DNA of 64,000 bases from Nonomuraea montanisoli (GCF_013363975.1 NZ_JABWGN010000003.1:1-64000); one strand, 5' to 3'; positions 7,292 through 17,170 are shown, counted from the stretch's first letter. The notes: generated by a model not told the origin, from the letters alone. Translations and numbers: made by a program.

Positions 7292-8478
7292 CGCGCGTGC
7301 TTCTCCTCTGCCGTGGCGTGCTCACCGGGCGCCCGGGCCGCCCCTTCCGCCTCGGGCTCGCCCTCCGCCTGCGCGGTGCTCTCCGCCTTCACCGTACTCT
7401 CCGGACCCGCCTCGGCCTCCGCGGCCCCCGCGGGTTCCGCGTCAGCGCCGGCAGCGGAAGCACCGGGCTCGGCGGACGTACCGGACTCAGCGGACGTACC
7501 GGACTCGGCGGCGGGCGCGTCCGGCTCCGTACGGGCCGGATCGGGCTCCGTACGGGCCGCGCCGGAGGTCTCCTCGTCGTCGGCCTGGTCGGCCGGGTGA
7601 GCCGGGTCCACGGCCACCCCGTCGCCCTCGACCAGCGGCTGGACCCCCGGCGGGACCACGTGCTCCACGGTGTCCTTGTTACGCGTGGCGAAGAAGTAGA
7701 CGACCGCCCCCACGAACACCACGAGGGCGGTCCACTGGTTGAGGCGCATGCCCAGGAACGTCACGGCGTGGTCCACGCCGCCCACGGGGTCGATGCGCAG
7801 CCCCTCGACCCAGAAGCGCCCCAGCGTGTAGCCGGCCGCGTACAGCGCGAACAGCCGCCCGTGGCGCAGCTTGAACCTGCTGCCCGCGAAGAGCAGCAGG
7901 AACCCGAGGGCCACGTTCCACAGCGACTCGTACAGGAACGTCGGGTGGTAGAGCACCCCCGGCTCCCCGCCGTGCTGCTGGTCGATCTGCAGCCCCCACG
8001 GCAGCGTGGTGGGCCCGCCGTACAGCTCCTGGTTGAACCAGTTGCCCCAGCGCCCGATGGCCTGGGCGAACGCGATGCCGGGGGCGACCGTGTCGGCCAC
8101 GGCGCTCAGCGACAGGCCGCGGCGGCGGCAGGCGATCCACACGCCCACGGCGCCCAGGGCGATCGCGCCCCAGATGCCGAGGCCGCCCTCCCAGATGAAC
8201 AGCGCCTTGTAGGCCGGCTTGATGGCCCGGGGGCCGAAGTACATCTGCCAGTCGGTGATGACGTGGTAGAGCCGGCCGCCGATGAGGCCGAAGATCACCG
8301 CGGGCACGGCGATGTCGATGATCGTGCCCTTCTGGCCGCCGCGGGCGCGCCAGCGGCGCTCGCTCAGCCAGACGGCGACGATCACGCCTGCGACGATGCA
8401 CAGGGCGTAGGCCCGGACCGGGATGAATCCGAGGTACCAGACCCCCTGGGAAGGGCTGGGAATCGAGGCAAGGGGCAT
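7288..8478 (-). CDS. lgt: Prolipoprotein diacylglyceryl transferase
   Basis: A 396-residue integral membrane enzyme that transfers diacylglycerol to the lipobox cysteine of prolipoproteins. The Lgt signature is present as IGRWGNWFNQELYGGPT, with HPTFLYESLWN and VEGLRIDP downstream. About seven membrane segments cover residues 1-265. The last about 120 residues form a charged Ala/Glu/Pro/Ser tail (AEPGASAAGADAEPAGAAEAE) not needed in the standard enzyme, which is common in actinobacterial Lgt. The ATG at 8478 starts MPLASIPSPSQGVWYLG. A TACCCT hexamer just upstream would suit leaderless transcription. The open frame upstream of this start overlaps the DsbA-like gene and is not convincing. Confidence 0.95.
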   Translation of the reverse strand: MPLASIPSPSQGVWYLGFIPVRAYALCIVAGVIVAVWLSERRWRARGGQKGTIIDIAVPAVIFGLIGGRLYHVITDWQMYFGPRAIKPAYKALFIWEGGLGIWGAIALGAVGVWIACRRRGLSLSAVADTVAPGIAFAQAIGRWGNWFNQELYGGPTTLPWGLQIDQQHGGEPGVLYHPTFLYESLWNVALGFLLLFAGSRFKLRHGRLFALYAAGYTLGRFWVEGLRIDPVGGVDHAVTFLGMRLNQWTALVVFVGAVVYFFATRNKDTVEHVVPPGVQPLVEGDGVAVDPAHPADQADDEETSGAARTEPDPARTEPDAPAAESGTSAESGTSAEPGASAAGADAEPAGAAEAEAGPESTVKAESTAQAEGEPEAEGAARAPGEHATAEEKHAR

Positions 8479-8503
8479 GTCGGTGAGGGTAGCGGACGCC
8501 AGG

Positions 8504-9241
8504 CTACTTGGCCGCCTTCGTGACCTGATCGCGTAGCTGCTGAGGCGTGAAGGCGACATTGCCCTCCAGGTCCACCCCGTTCAGCTTCACGGTGGGCGTG
8601 CCCTCGATCTTCTGCGCCTTGATGACCTTGTCGGCGTAGGAGAGCTGGGCCTGGGCGTGCTTCTGCGAGGTGACGCACTGCTCGAAGTCGGGCGAGGTGA
8701 CGCCGGCCTCCTTGCCCCAGCCGACCAGATCGTTGATCTTGAAGCCCTCGACGGTCTCGGACGGCTGGTTCTTGTAGAGCAGGTCGTGGAAGGCCAGCCA
8801 CTGCCGGCCGTCGGCGACGCAGCGGGCGGCGGCGCCGGCCCGCAGCGAGTTGCCGCGGGTGGGCTCACGCTGGAAGATCGAGATCGGGTGGTAGACGACC
8901 TTGGCCTTGCCCTCGGCGGCGAGGTTCTTGAACGTCTGCCCGCTGACGGTCTCGAGCTGCTTGCAGGCGGGGCACTGGAAGTCCTCGTAGATGTCGAGGA
9001 CGGGCTTCTCGACGCCGGCCTTGGCCATCACCACCGAGCCGTCGGACTGCACGGTGACCGGCGCCTGGTCGCCCGCGGCCGCCTCCTCCGACTGCGACCT
9101 GCTCGCCGCGTACAGCCAGCCGCCCCCGATGGCGGCCAGCGCGACGACGCCCACGGCCGCGTAGGTCACGACACGCCTGCGCTGCTCGCGCTGGCGCTCG
9201 GCGGCCTGCTGCTGCTTGATCTTCTCGCGTGCGGTCTTCAT
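8504..9241 (-). CDS. DsbA-like thioredoxin-fold protein, membrane anchored
   Basis: A 245-residue protein with a basic helical N-terminus (KTAREKIKQQQAAERQREQRRR), one membrane segment (VVTYAAVGVVALAAIGGGWLYAA) and an extracytoplasmic DsbA-type domain (thioredoxin_4). The redox motif is CPAC in YEDFQCPACKQLE, and the cis-Pro loop is EGTPTVKLNG. It probably makes or exchanges disulfides in exported proteins. The ATG at 9241 has AAAGGGGAG upstream; an ATG at 9259 overlaps the stop of the DoxX-like gene and is the alternative start. Pairing with a MauE/DoxX protein supports a redox relay. Confidence 0.88.
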   Translation of the reverse strand: MKTAREKIKQQQAAERQREQRRRVVTYAAVGVVALAAIGGGWLYAASRSQSEEAAAGDQAPVTVQSDGSVVMAKAGVEKPVLDIYEDFQCPACKQLETVSGQTFKNLAAEGKAKVVYHPISIFQREPTRGNSLRAGAAARCVADGRQWLAFHDLLYKNQPSETVEGFKINDLVGWGKEAGVTSPDFEQCVTSQKHAQAQLSYADKVIKAQKIEGTPTVKLNGVDLEGNVAFTPQQLRDQVTKAAK

Positions 9242-9255
9242 CCGCTCCCCTTTGC

Positions 9256-9825
9256 TCATGCCCGTGTCCCCTGGTCGTGATCGTCGCCGTCGTCGTCGTG
9301 GTCGTCGCCGGCCGGGCCGCTGCTCCCCGTGTCGCCGGCCAGGCCGAGCGCCGAGTCGAGCGCGAAGGCGCCCGGCGCGAAGCGGACGGTCCAGACGCCC
9401 AGCAGCACGAGGCCGAAGTCGCGCAGGATGTCGAGCAGGTAGGACGGCTCCTGCCCGACGCCCAGTTCGCCGCCGCCCCCGAAGCAGCCGCAGTCGATGC
9501 GCAGGCCGTGGGCCCACGCCCAGCCGATGCCGAAGACGAAGGCCAGCATCAGCAGCGCCGCGATCACCCCGGCGACCTTCGTCATCAGGCCGACCACCAG
9601 CAGCACGCCGACCACGATCTCGATGATCGGCAGGCCGTAGCCCACGGTCGTGGCGACCGAGTCGGGCAGCAGCTGGTACGCCTTGACCGCCACGACGCTG
9701 TCGGACGGGTTGCCGATCTTGAGCCAGCCGGCCGCGATCAGCACTCCGCCCAGCACGAGCCGGGCGACGGTCGTCACCAAGGGTATCGCTGCCCTCCCGG
9801 GCAGTGACGCAGACGACGCGATCAC
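9256..9825 (-). CDS. MauE/DoxX-family redox-associated membrane protein
   Basis: A 189-residue protein with four hydrophobic segments of the MauE/DoxX type. A loop containing two close cysteines (RIDCGCFGGGGELG) is typical of MauE-like proteins that act with thiol-disulfide partners. The C-terminus is very acidic and His-rich (GDDHDDDGDDHDQG), which could bind metal. The GTG at 9825 has AAGGAGAAGG upstream. The open frame continues to 9885 without a ribosome binding site. Its stop overlaps an alternative start of the DsbA-like gene, so the two are likely made together to supply or remove electrons for extracytoplasmic disulfides. Confidence 0.82.
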   Translation of the reverse strand: MIASSASLPGRAAIPLVTTVARLVLGGVLIAAGWLKIGNPSDSVVAVKAYQLLPDSVATTVGYGLPIIEIVVGVLLVVGLMTKVAGVIAALLMLAFVFGIGWAWAHGLRIDCGCFGGGGELGVGQEPSYLLDILRDFGLVLLGVWTVRFAPGAFALDSALGLAGDTGSSGPAGDDHDDDGDDHDQGTRA

Positions 9826-9962
9826 GGGCCTTCTCCTTGTCTCTGTGCTGGGATGCGCACAGTTACCCGGAGACCATCCGATCACGGAGCCGATAAGCGT
9901 CGGTTAAGGCGGGAAAAGAGTGCCCCGCCTGGCGTTTCACGACCTCCCGGGTGAGACCCAGG

Positions 9963-12900
9963 CTAGCAGCGGAAACGGGCGTCTCCCCAGTCAGCGTGGT
10001 CGTTTCCCACCCCGTCTCCGCCGTCGTCCACGACAAGCTCGGCATATCGGGCGCCGCTCACGTCCGCCGCCACTTCGTACGGCGGGTCGGCCGCCCGCAG
10101 GACCCCGCTGGCCGCCTTGACCACGCCGTCGGCCAGCACCGTGAACCGGACCGAGCCCCTTGTGCCCTGCGAGTCGTCCACGCCCACGGAGGCCGTGAAC
10201 GCCGTGCAGGAGCCGCCGAGGAAGTAGCGGACGCGGGCGGGCGCGTGCGTGCCGAGGCCCTTGGCGAAGACCTGGCCGCCGATCGTCAGGGGCGGGCCGT
10301 CGCCGGGCGCCGAGTCGCCGTTGGAGCGGTCGCGCTCGGCCGGTCCCCAGCCGTTGTCGGCGCTCACCCAGTCGAGGTCGCTCGCCCAGGCGTCGCCGGA
10401 GGGCGGTGGCGGGAGGGTGCGCACGGAGGCCGCCGCCGCGACGGTCCTGGGGCTCCCGGCGGCGGTGTAGGAGGCGGTCGCCCCGATCTCGTAGACGTCG
10501 TACGGCGCGCCGGCCGGGGGCGTCACCTTCCAGGCGGTCTTCAGCGTGCCTCCCGGCTCCACCGTGGCCGGGCCGCCGCCTCCCGCGACGGTCCACCCGT
10601 CCGGTACGGCCGGCGTCACGACGACGTCCACGGCCGGCACGTCCTCGCGGTTGACGAAGGTCACGCCCACGTCGCCCGCCACTCCCTGCTCGAACACCGG
10701 TGACGCGGGCGTGACGGTCAGCGACGCGCACGCCTGGGCCTCGGGCGACTCCCCCAGGTCCCGGACGGCGAAGTCGTCGAGGACGAGGTCGGCTCCCTCC
10801 TGTTCGGCCTGGAGGGAGCGCAGCCCCACCCACACGTCGCCGCAGCCCGCGACCACGCGCTCGGCGAACCGGGTGGTCGCCCGCCGCTCCGGCAGCGGCG
10901 TGGCGCGGGTCTCGACGGTGTCGCCGCCCTTGTCGTAGCCGGTCACCCAGGCGTACGCGCCGGCCAGGCCGCTCTGGTACCGGAACGACACCTCGTAGGC
11001 GTGCCCCGGCTCGAACCGCGCCGTCCACGGGAGCGTGCGGTAGACCAGGCCGCGCCGCTCCTCGTGCGCCTTGAGCGAGAACCGCCCGTCGATGACGTCG
11101 TCGACGGTCTTGCCGTTCCAGCCCGCCTGCGTGTACGGCTCGTGCCGCTCGGCCAGATGGGTGCGCGCGTCGAAGGCGCCTCCGGCGTCGCCCTTGACGA
11201 ACGGTCCCCAGCCCGGCTCCGGCGACTCGAAGGCCCCGACGGTCTCCGGCGCGGCGGACCGCATGAGCCGCACGTCGTCCACGCGCACCCGCCCGGTCCC
11301 CCCGGCGGCGGCGATCCGGAACGTCACCGTGGAGCCCCGCGGCGTGAACCGCACGGGCACGCGCTGGAAGAACGTGTCGTGCTTCTCGTCGGAGGCGATG
11401 TAGTTCCTGGCCGTGGAGCGGGTGAGGGTCACGCTCTCGCGCAGGCCGGGCGCGCTCACCTCCAGCGTGGTCGCGCGGGCGCGACCGGGCTCGACCTCGA
11501 CGGCGGCCGACACGGTGTACGGCCGTCCGGGCCGCAGCCCCGTCAACCGCTGTTCGAGGCTCGCCGGCGCGCCGTCGCCGTCGGAGGCGGAGGGGGACGC
11601 GGAGGCGGAGGGGGAGGCGCCGAGCAGGGCGACGCGGTGGCCGAGCGCGTTGGTCTCGACGCTCACGGGCCCGGTGACCGTCCAGCCGCGCAGCCGGTCG
11701 TCGGAGAAGCCGGGGTCGCGCACGCCGCTCCCCTCGCCCCATCGCGGGTCGGGCACGGCGGGCGCGGCGCCGGGGTAGAGGACGTAGGCCACGCCGGCCT
11801 CGGCGCGCAGCGTGATCCGGCCCCCGGCCGGGGTGACGACGCCGGTCCGCACCCGTCCCTGGTCCGTGAGCCGGTAGACGGTCAGCGGCCGGTCGGCGTC
11901 CCAGGTGGTCTCGCCCCCGGCGGCGTTGTAGTGGTAGAGGCGGCCGTCCCACGGCAGCAGGTACGCATCCCCTTCGAGGATCTTGTGGCCGTCGGCGTAG
12001 AGCCGCCGCGTGCCTCCGGAGGAGGTCCCGCGGACGCCGCCGGAGAAGACGATCTCGTCGGCGTTCCAGTCGAGGATGCGGTGGCGCTGCAGGAACTTGG
12101 CGGGCAGGTTGTGCTGCCAGATGTTGCGGGAGAACGCGGTGTAGTCGTTCTCCGCGGTCCAGCCCTCGAACTCGACGATCCGGGCGTTGCCCAGGATGGG
12201 GTGGGCGTTCCAGACGTCCTTCTCACCGTTGCGGATGAACCGGATGATCTGCGAGTTGAGTCCCTTGTTGGTGGCGCCGCCGTAGTTGAGGTCGTTCGCC
12301 CAGTGCGCCCACAGGGAGGTGCGTTCGAGCTTGTCCGACCACTCGGTGGCGACCTGGAAGCCCTGCGCGGCCAGCTCGCGGCCGGTGCGGTCGGCGACCC
12401 AGCCGAACGGCCGGAACACGTCCACGTACAGCAGCGCGAGGTTGGGGTCGGTCTCCTCGCGCAGCCGCCTGAGCCGCGCGGCGAGCGTGCCCCGGGTCAG
12501 GTCGCCGCGCTGGTCGATCAGGTACGCCTGGTCGAGCCAGTCCCAGCCCTTGGCCTTGGGGTCGGCGAGCTGCTCGCTGAAGGCGTGGGCCTCGGGGTAG
12601 GCCTCGGTGGCGTTGACGTGGGCGCCGAAGGTGGCGTTCCACCGCCGGCCCGTCCTCAGCAGCGTGTTGAGGTCGGCCAGGCCGCCGGCGCGGTCGTTGT
12701 AGTGGCCGCCGTAGTCGGGGTGGGCCGAGTCGTGGCCCTCCGACTGGTAGCCCTTGAGGATGGCGAGCTGGCCGAGGCCGTCGGTGGCCAGCGAGACGCG
12801 CTTGACGTCGTCCAGGGTGCGCAGGAACGGGTGGGTGGCCTGGCTGGAGAAGTTGAACGGGATGTGGGTGACGACGCGGTCCTTGGTGGCGTCCGCGCCG

Positions 12901-13943
12901 GGCGCCTTGACGCCGATCTCGTGGAAGGCGAGCGCGCCGTCCTGCCAGTCGAGGGTGCCGTCGCCGTTGGCGTCGGGGGTGACGACGACCTTGGCCCAGG
13001 GGCGTTCCTCGGTGAACGGGGAGCCGGTGGCCCGGTGGGTCCACTGGCCGCTCCACACGCCCACCCTGACCGTGCCGCCGGGCTCCTTCCTGGCCTGGTG
13101 CCAGAAGCGGGCGGCGTCCTTGTCGGTGGGGCCGGCCGGTCGGTCGTAGGTGGAGTCGGACTCGACGGCGGCGGCCAGCCTTGAGGTGTTGACGATCGCG
13201 TACGTGGCCCCGACCGGAGCGGGGTCGGGCGCGGTCCGCTCGGTGACGGCGGCGAACACGTCGGCAGTGCGGGTGGAGTTGGGGTCGAGCCGGGTGAAGG
13301 CGGTGGCAGCGCCGGGCTCGTCGCTCGCCACGGAGACGAGGTCGTGGCCGGGCAGGTCGATCGTGTTGACGCGGAAGGCGGCGGTGTCGGCGACCCCGTC
13401 GACGGCGAACGTCGTCACCCGGCCCCGCACGCGGACGCTCGTCTCCAGGCTCACGCCGGGCAGGGCGGGGAAGCCGAGGCGGTAGCGGGCACCGGCGGCG
13501 TCGTGGCCGGTCTGCCGGACGGTCACCTCGTACGGCCGGTCGTTGAGGACGACGGCGGGCACGCCGGTGCTGCCGCCGAGCGTGGCGCCGGTGGCGCGGT
13601 CGGTGTAGCGCAGGATCCGCGGGAAGGCGGGGTCGAGATCGACCGTGAGCCGGTCGGAGGAGATCGTGAGCGGCTCGGCGACGGTGACGGGCTCGGGGGC
13701 GATGGCCTGCGCGGTGGGCGTGGGAGCGGGGGCCCCGGTGGGCCGCGGGTCCGGCGAGGCCAGGTCGTAGGACGGCGGCGCCGGGGTGGGGTCAGGCGTG
13801 GGCGGCGGGGCGGTCCCCTGCGCGACCGTGGCGGGCGGCACGGGGCCAAGGGAGGCGGACGCCTGCGCGGCCTGCGCGGGCGGGGCGAAGGGAGTCAGGA
13901 GGGATAACGCGAGGGAGGCTGCGAGCGCGGCGGGACGGCGCAT
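9963..13943 (-). CDS. Secreted GH101-type endo-alpha-N-acetylgalactosaminidase
   Basis: A 1326-residue exported protein. A signal peptide (MRRPAALAASLALSLLTPFAPPAQA) is followed by a Pro/Thr-rich linker to about residue 75. The GH101 region follows, with an N-terminal beta-sandwich (LTISSDRLTVDLDPAFPRILRY) and a catalytic barrel. The candidate nucleophile is Asp508 in LLYVDVFRPFG and the candidate acid/base is Glu534 in QVATEWSDKLERTS; their order fits the family, though the spacing (26) is shorter than in the best-known enzymes. Carbohydrate-binding-like sandwich domains, a NEW3-type domain (TPASPVFEQGVAGDVGVTF) and a C-terminal NPCBM domain (DLDWVSADNGWGPAERDRS) follow. Family members release core-1 disaccharide from mucin-type O-glycans. 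AAGGA precedes the ATG. Confidence 0.87.
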   Translation of the reverse strand: MRRPAALAASLALSLLTPFAPPAQAAQASASLGPVPPATVAQGTAPPPTPDPTPAPPSYDLASPDPRPTGAPAPTPTAQAIAPEPVTVAEPLTISSDRLTVDLDPAFPRILRYTDRATGATLGGSTGVPAVVLNDRPYEVTVRQTGHDAAGARYRLGFPALPGVSLETSVRVRGRVTTFAVDGVADTAAFRVNTIDLPGHDLVSVASDEPGAATAFTRLDPNSTRTADVFAAVTERTAPDPAPVGATYAIVNTSRLAAAVESDSTYDRPAGPTDKDAARFWHQARKEPGGTVRVGVWSGQWTHRATGSPFTEERPWAKVVVTPDANGDGTLDWQDGALAFHEIGVKAPGADATKDRVVTHIPFNFSSQATHPFLRTLDDVKRVSLATDGLGQLAILKGYQSEGHDSAHPDYGGHYNDRAGGLADLNTLLRTGRRWNATFGAHVNATEAYPEAHAFSEQLADPKAKGWDWLDQAYLIDQRGDLTRGTLAARLRRLREETDPNLALLYVDVFRPFGWVADRTGRELAAQGFQVATEWSDKLERTSLWAHWANDLNYGGATNKGLNSQIIRFIRNGEKDVWNAHPILGNARIVEFEGWTAENDYTAFSRNIWQHNLPAKFLQRHRILDWNADEIVFSGGVRGTSSGGTRRLYADGHKILEGDAYLLPWDGRLYHYNAAGGETTWDADRPLTVYRLTDQGRVRTGVVTPAGGRITLRAEAGVAYVLYPGAAPAVPDPRWGEGSGVRDPGFSDDRLRGWTVTGPVSVETNALGHRVALLGASPSASASPSASDGDGAPASLEQRLTGLRPGRPYTVSAAVEVEPGRARATTLEVSAPGLRESVTLTRSTARNYIASDEKHDTFFQRVPVRFTPRGSTVTFRIAAAGGTGRVRVDDVRLMRSAAPETVGAFESPEPGWGPFVKGDAGGAFDARTHLAERHEPYTQAGWNGKTVDDVIDGRFSLKAHEERRGLVYRTLPWTARFEPGHAYEVSFRYQSGLAGAYAWVTGYDKGGDTVETRATPLPERRATTRFAERVVAGCGDVWVGLRSLQAEQEGADLVLDDFAVRDLGESPEAQACASLTVTPASPVFEQGVAGDVGVTFVNREDVPAVDVVVTPAVPDGWTVAGGGGPATVEPGGTLKTAWKVTPPAGAPYDVYEIGATASYTAAGSPRTVAAAASVRTLPPPPSGDAWASDLDWVSADNGWGPAERDRSNGDSAPGDGPPLTIGGQVFAKGLGTHAPARVRYFLGGSCTAFTASVGVDDSQGTRGSVRFTVLADGVVKAASGVLRAADPPYEVAADVSGARYAELVVDDGGDGVGNDHADWGDARFRC

Positions 13944-14038
13944 ACGTGTCCTTCGTCGGGAACTCCGACTCTCGCCGCGATACTGACATCTCGCAAGACT
14001 TATGCGTCAATACGCATCCCCATCAGGATGAAACGACA

Positions 14039-14071
14039 CACGCCCGGGCCCCGTGCGGGAACCCGGGCGTG
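14039..14071. terminator. Stem-loop downstream of trpA
   Basis: CACGCCCGGG (14039-14048) and CCCGGGCGTG (14062-14071) pair perfectly over 10 bp with a 13-base loop. The hairpin starts 17 bases after the trpA stop on the minus strand and precedes the GH101 promoter region. It is the probable end of the trp transcript. Confidence 0.65.
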
Positions 14072-14087
14072 CCCGTGTCGGAGGGGA

Positions 14088-14888
14088 TCAGCCGCGGGAG
14101 CGGACGCCCTGCGCCATCTCGCGGGCCAGCTCGGCGATCGAGGCGAGGCCCGCGGCCTCGTCCGGGGCGTCCAGCAGGCGGCGGATGAACGCCGACCCCA
14201 CGATGACGCCGTCGGCGTAGCCGGCCACCTCGGCGGCCTGCGCGCCCGTGCCGACGCCGAGCCCCACGCACACCGGCAGGTCGGTGTGCGCGCGCGTGCG
14301 CTTGACCAGCCCCTCGGCGGCGACGTTGACCGACTCCCTGGCCCCCGTGACGCCCATGAGCGAGGCGGCGTACACAAACCCGGTGCAGCAGTCGGCGACC
14401 GCCTGGATGCGCTCCTCGGTGGAGCTGGGCGCCACGAGGAACACCGTGTCGATGCCCGCCGCGGCCGACGCCTCGCGCCACGTGCCCGACTCCTCGGGCG
14501 TCAGGTCGGGCGTGATCGTGCCGACGCCCCCGGCGCTGGCCAGGTCGCGGGCGAACCGCTCGGCGCCGTAGCGGTCGATCGGGTTCCAGTACGTCATGAC
14601 GAGCGTCGCCGCGCCGGTGGCGGCCACGCCCTCGACGGTGCGCATGACGTCGGCGATGCGGGTGCCGTTGGTCAGCGACCGGTGGACGGCGTCCTGGATG
14701 GTGGGGCCGTCCATGAGCGGGTCGGAGTAGGGCAGGCCGATCTCGATGACGTCGCAGCCGGCCTCGACGAGGGCGGTCGCGGCGGCGATGGCGCCGTCCT
14801 TGGACGGGAAGCCCGCGGGGAGGTAGCCGACCAGCGCGGCCCGGTTGTCCGCCTTCGCCTTGGCGAACACCGTCTGAAGAGTAGTCAT
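14088..14888 (-). CDS. trpA: Tryptophan synthase alpha subunit
   Basis: A 266-residue TIM-barrel subunit that cleaves indole-3-glycerol phosphate to indole and glyceraldehyde 3-phosphate, passing indole to TrpB. The catalytic Glu and Asp lie in VIEIGLPYSDPLMDGPTIQ. The phosphate-binding glycines lie in GLGVGTGAQAAEVA and DGVIVGSAFI. The ATG has AGGAACGG upstream. A 198-base spacer separates it from trpB, longer than the usual overlap, and contains only GC-rich sequence with a short GATGACGGCA direct repeat. It is the last gene of the trp transcript. Confidence 0.97.
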   Translation of the reverse strand: MTTLQTVFAKAKADNRAALVGYLPAGFPSKDGAIAAATALVEAGCDVIEIGLPYSDPLMDGPTIQDAVHRSLTNGTRIADVMRTVEGVAATGAATLVMTYWNPIDRYGAERFARDLASAGGVGTITPDLTPEESGTWREASAAAGIDTVFLVAPSSTEERIQAVADCCTGFVYAASLMGVTGARESVNVAAEGLVKRTRAHTDLPVCVGLGVGTGAQAAEVAGYADGVIVGSAFIRRLLDAPDEAAGLASIAELAREMAQGVRSRG

Positions 14889-15086
14889 GATCGTCCGTTC
14901 CTGGTGGTCGGTGGCCTCTTCGCCGCCGCCCTTCCCATCATGCCGTCATCGGGCCCGTCGTGCCGTCATCGCGCCGCCGCCGACGCGTGCGCCCGGGCCA
15001 GGACCGGGGCCGTGCCGCCGGGGCCGTCACGCGGTCCCGGCGGGGGAGGGCCCCGGCGTCAGGGCGAGGGGCCTCGGTGCCCTGGG

Positions 15087-16328
15087 TCAGAGGTTGAAGT
15101 ACTTCATGGCCGTGCCCATGTCCTTGTCGCCGCGACCGGACAGGTTGACCAGGATCGTGGCCTCGGGCCCGAGCTCGCGGCCGAGCTCCAGCGCGCCGGC
15201 GAGCGCGTGGGAGGACTCGATGGCCGGGATGATGCCCTCGGTCCTGGCCAGCAGCGAGAAGGCGGCCATCGCCTGGTCGTCGGTGACGCCGTGGTAGGTG
15301 GCGCGGCCGGTGTCCTTCAGCCAGGCGTGCTCGGGGCCGACGCCCGGGTAGTCGAGCCCGGCCGAGATCGAGTGGGAGTCGATGGTCTGGCCCTCGTCGT
15401 CCTGCAGCACGTAGGTGCGCGAGCCGTGCAGCACGCCGACGGAGCCGGCGGTGAGGGTGAGCGCGTGCTCGCCGCTCTCCAGGCCGTGGCCGGCGGCCTC
15501 GTAGCCGTGGAGCTGGACGTCGCGGTCCTCGATGAAGGCGTGGAAGATGCCGATCGCGTTGCTGCCGCCGCCGACGGCGGCGCAGACCGCGTCGGGCAGC
15601 CGGCCGGTCAGCTCCAGCGTCTGGCGGCGCGCCTCGACGCCGATGATCCGCGCGAAGTCGCGCACGATCTCGGGGAACGGGTGCGGCCCGGCCACGGTGC
15701 CGAACAGGTAGTGGGTGGTGTCGACGTTGGTCACCCAGTCGCGGAACGCCTCGTTGATCGCGTCCTTCAGCGTGCGCGAGCCGTTGTGGACGGGCACCAC
15801 GGTGGCGCCGAGCAGCTTCATGCGGGCCACGTTGAGCGCCTGGCGCTCGCAGTCGACCGCGCCCATGTAGATGACGCACTCCAGGCCGAGCAGGGCCGCG
15901 GCGGTGGCGGTGGCCACGCCGTGCTGACCCGCGCCGGTCTCGGCGATGACGCGCTTCTTGCCGAGCCGCTTGGTCAGCAGCGCCTGGCCGATCACGTTGT
16001 TGATCTTGTGGGCGCCGGTGTGCGTGAGGTCCTCGCGCTTGAGGATGATCCGCGCGCCGCCGGCCTGCTCGCCGAAGCGCGGCACCTCGGTCAGCGTGGT
16101 CGGCCGCCCCGCGTACGTGCGCAGCAGGTGGTCGAACTCGCGCAGGAACTGCGCGTCGTTCTTGGCCTTCTCGTAGACCGAGGCCACCTCGTCGAGCGCC
16201 GGGATCAGCGCCTCGGGCACGTAGCGCCCGCCGAAGATCCCGAACTTGCCGTGCCGGTCGGGATCGTCGCCGTGGACGCCGTTGCCGGCCAGGTCGGCTG
16301 CGGTCAGGATGGAGCCGTCGTGTGTCAC
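15087..16328 (-). CDS. trpB: Tryptophan synthase beta subunit
   Basis: A 413-residue PLP enzyme that condenses indole with serine. It has the TrpB1-type N-terminus ([21 protein letters not shown]), PLP lysine in HTGAHKINN, the catalytic region [13 protein letters not shown] and phosphate-binding loop VGGGSNAIG. The GTG start overlaps the trpC stop by four bases (GTGA), so translation is coupled. Some actinobacterial trp operons carry a small trpM gene between trpC and trpB; here there is no room for it. Confidence 0.97.
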   Translation of the reverse strand: MTHDGSILTAADLAGNGVHGDDPDRHGKFGIFGGRYVPEALIPALDEVASVYEKAKNDAQFLREFDHLLRTYAGRPTTLTEVPRFGEQAGGARIILKREDLTHTGAHKINNVIGQALLTKRLGKKRVIAETGAGQHGVATATAAALLGLECVIYMGAVDCERQALNVARMKLLGATVVPVHNGSRTLKDAINEAFRDWVTNVDTTHYLFGTVAGPHPFPEIVRDFARIIGVEARRQTLELTGRLPDAVCAAVGGGSNAIGIFHAFIEDRDVQLHGYEAAGHGLESGEHALTLTAGSVGVLHGSRTYVLQDDEGQTIDSHSISAGLDYPGVGPEHAWLKDTGRATYHGVTDDQAMAAFSLLARTEGIIPAIESSHALAGALELGRELGPEATILVNLSGRGDKDMGTAMKYFNL

Positions 16329-17170
16329 TGCTGTCCCTCTGCTCCGTGGTCGGGGCGCGTGGCCGGGTGGGCGCCGGCGGTCACCAGCGCCTCGACCGCC
16401 TTGCGCGGGTCCTTGCCGGTGACCAGGCTCTCGCCCACCAGCACCGCGTCGGCCCCGGCGCGGGCGTAGGCGAGCAGGTCGTGCGGGCCGCGCACGCCCG
16501 ACTCCGCGATCTTGATGACATTATCCGGGATCTTCGGCGCTATCTTGGCGAAGACATCCCGGTCGACCTCGAGTGTCTTCAGGTTGCGCGCGTTGACCCC
16601 GATGACGCGGGCGCCCGCCGCCAGGGCCCGGTCGAGCTCCTCCTCGGTGTGGACCTCGACCAGCGGGGTGAGCCCGATGGAGGTGGCCCGCTCGATCAGC
16701 GAGACCAGCCCCTCCTGCTCCAGGCAGACGACCATGAGCAGTGCCAGGTCGGCGCCGTGGGCGCGGGCCTCCCAGAGCTGGTAGGAGGTCAGGACGAAGT
16801 CCTTGCGCAGGATCGGGATGTCGACCCGGGCGCGGACCGAGGCGAGGTCGTCGAGGCTGCCGCCGAACTTGCGGCGCTCGGTGAGCACGCTGATGACGTG
16901 GGCGCCGCCCTCTTCGTAGTCGGCGGCCAGCGCCGCGGGGTCGGCGATCGCGGCGAGCGCGCCCTTGGAGGGGCTGGAGCGCTTGACCTCGGCGATCACC
17001 GAGACCCGGTCGCCGCCCAGCGCCGCGAGCGCGTCGCGGGGGGCGGGAGCCCGCTCGGCCCGCCGCTTGAGCTCGTCGAGCGAGACGTCCTGCTGGCGTG
17101 CGGCGAGGTCGGCACGCACCCCGTCGAGGATGTCGTCGAGGACGCTCGGTCCTTCCGTCCGCTCACTCAC
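16325..17170 (-). CDS. trpC: Indole-3-glycerol phosphate synthase
   Basis: A 281-residue TIM-barrel enzyme that closes the indole ring from carboxyphenylamino-deoxyribulose phosphate. Characteristic segments are [26 protein letters not shown] (catalytic Lys and phosphate loop), [12 protein letters not shown] and [13 protein letters not shown]. The GTG at 17170 gives the usual N-terminus, and GAGGG lies 12 bases upstream. The open frame continues upstream through low-quality sequence and is not the start. It overlaps trpB. Confidence 0.95.
   Translation of the reverse strand: MSERTEGPSVLDDILDGVRADLAARQQDVSLDELKRRAERAPAPRDALAALGGDRVSVIAEVKRSSPSKGALAAIADPAALAADYEEGGAHVISVLTERRKFGGSLDDLASVRARVDIPILRKDFVLTSYQLWEARAHGADLALLMVVCLEQEGLVSLIERATSIGLTPLVEVHTEEELDRALAAGARVIGVNARNLKTLEVDRDVFAKIAPKIPDNVIKIAESGVRGPHDLLAYARAGADAVLVGESLVTGKDPRKAVEALVTAGAHPATRPDHGAEGQQ

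Noticed and set aside
11001..13184. 727-codon plus-strand ORF inside the GH101 gene
   Set aside because: Shadow frame of the glycosidase; it has no start signals and no recognisable domain.
14889..15086. Possible extra gene such as trpM in the trpB-trpA spacer
   Set aside because: The spacer has no ORF with good codon use and a start signal; only a short direct repeat was seen.
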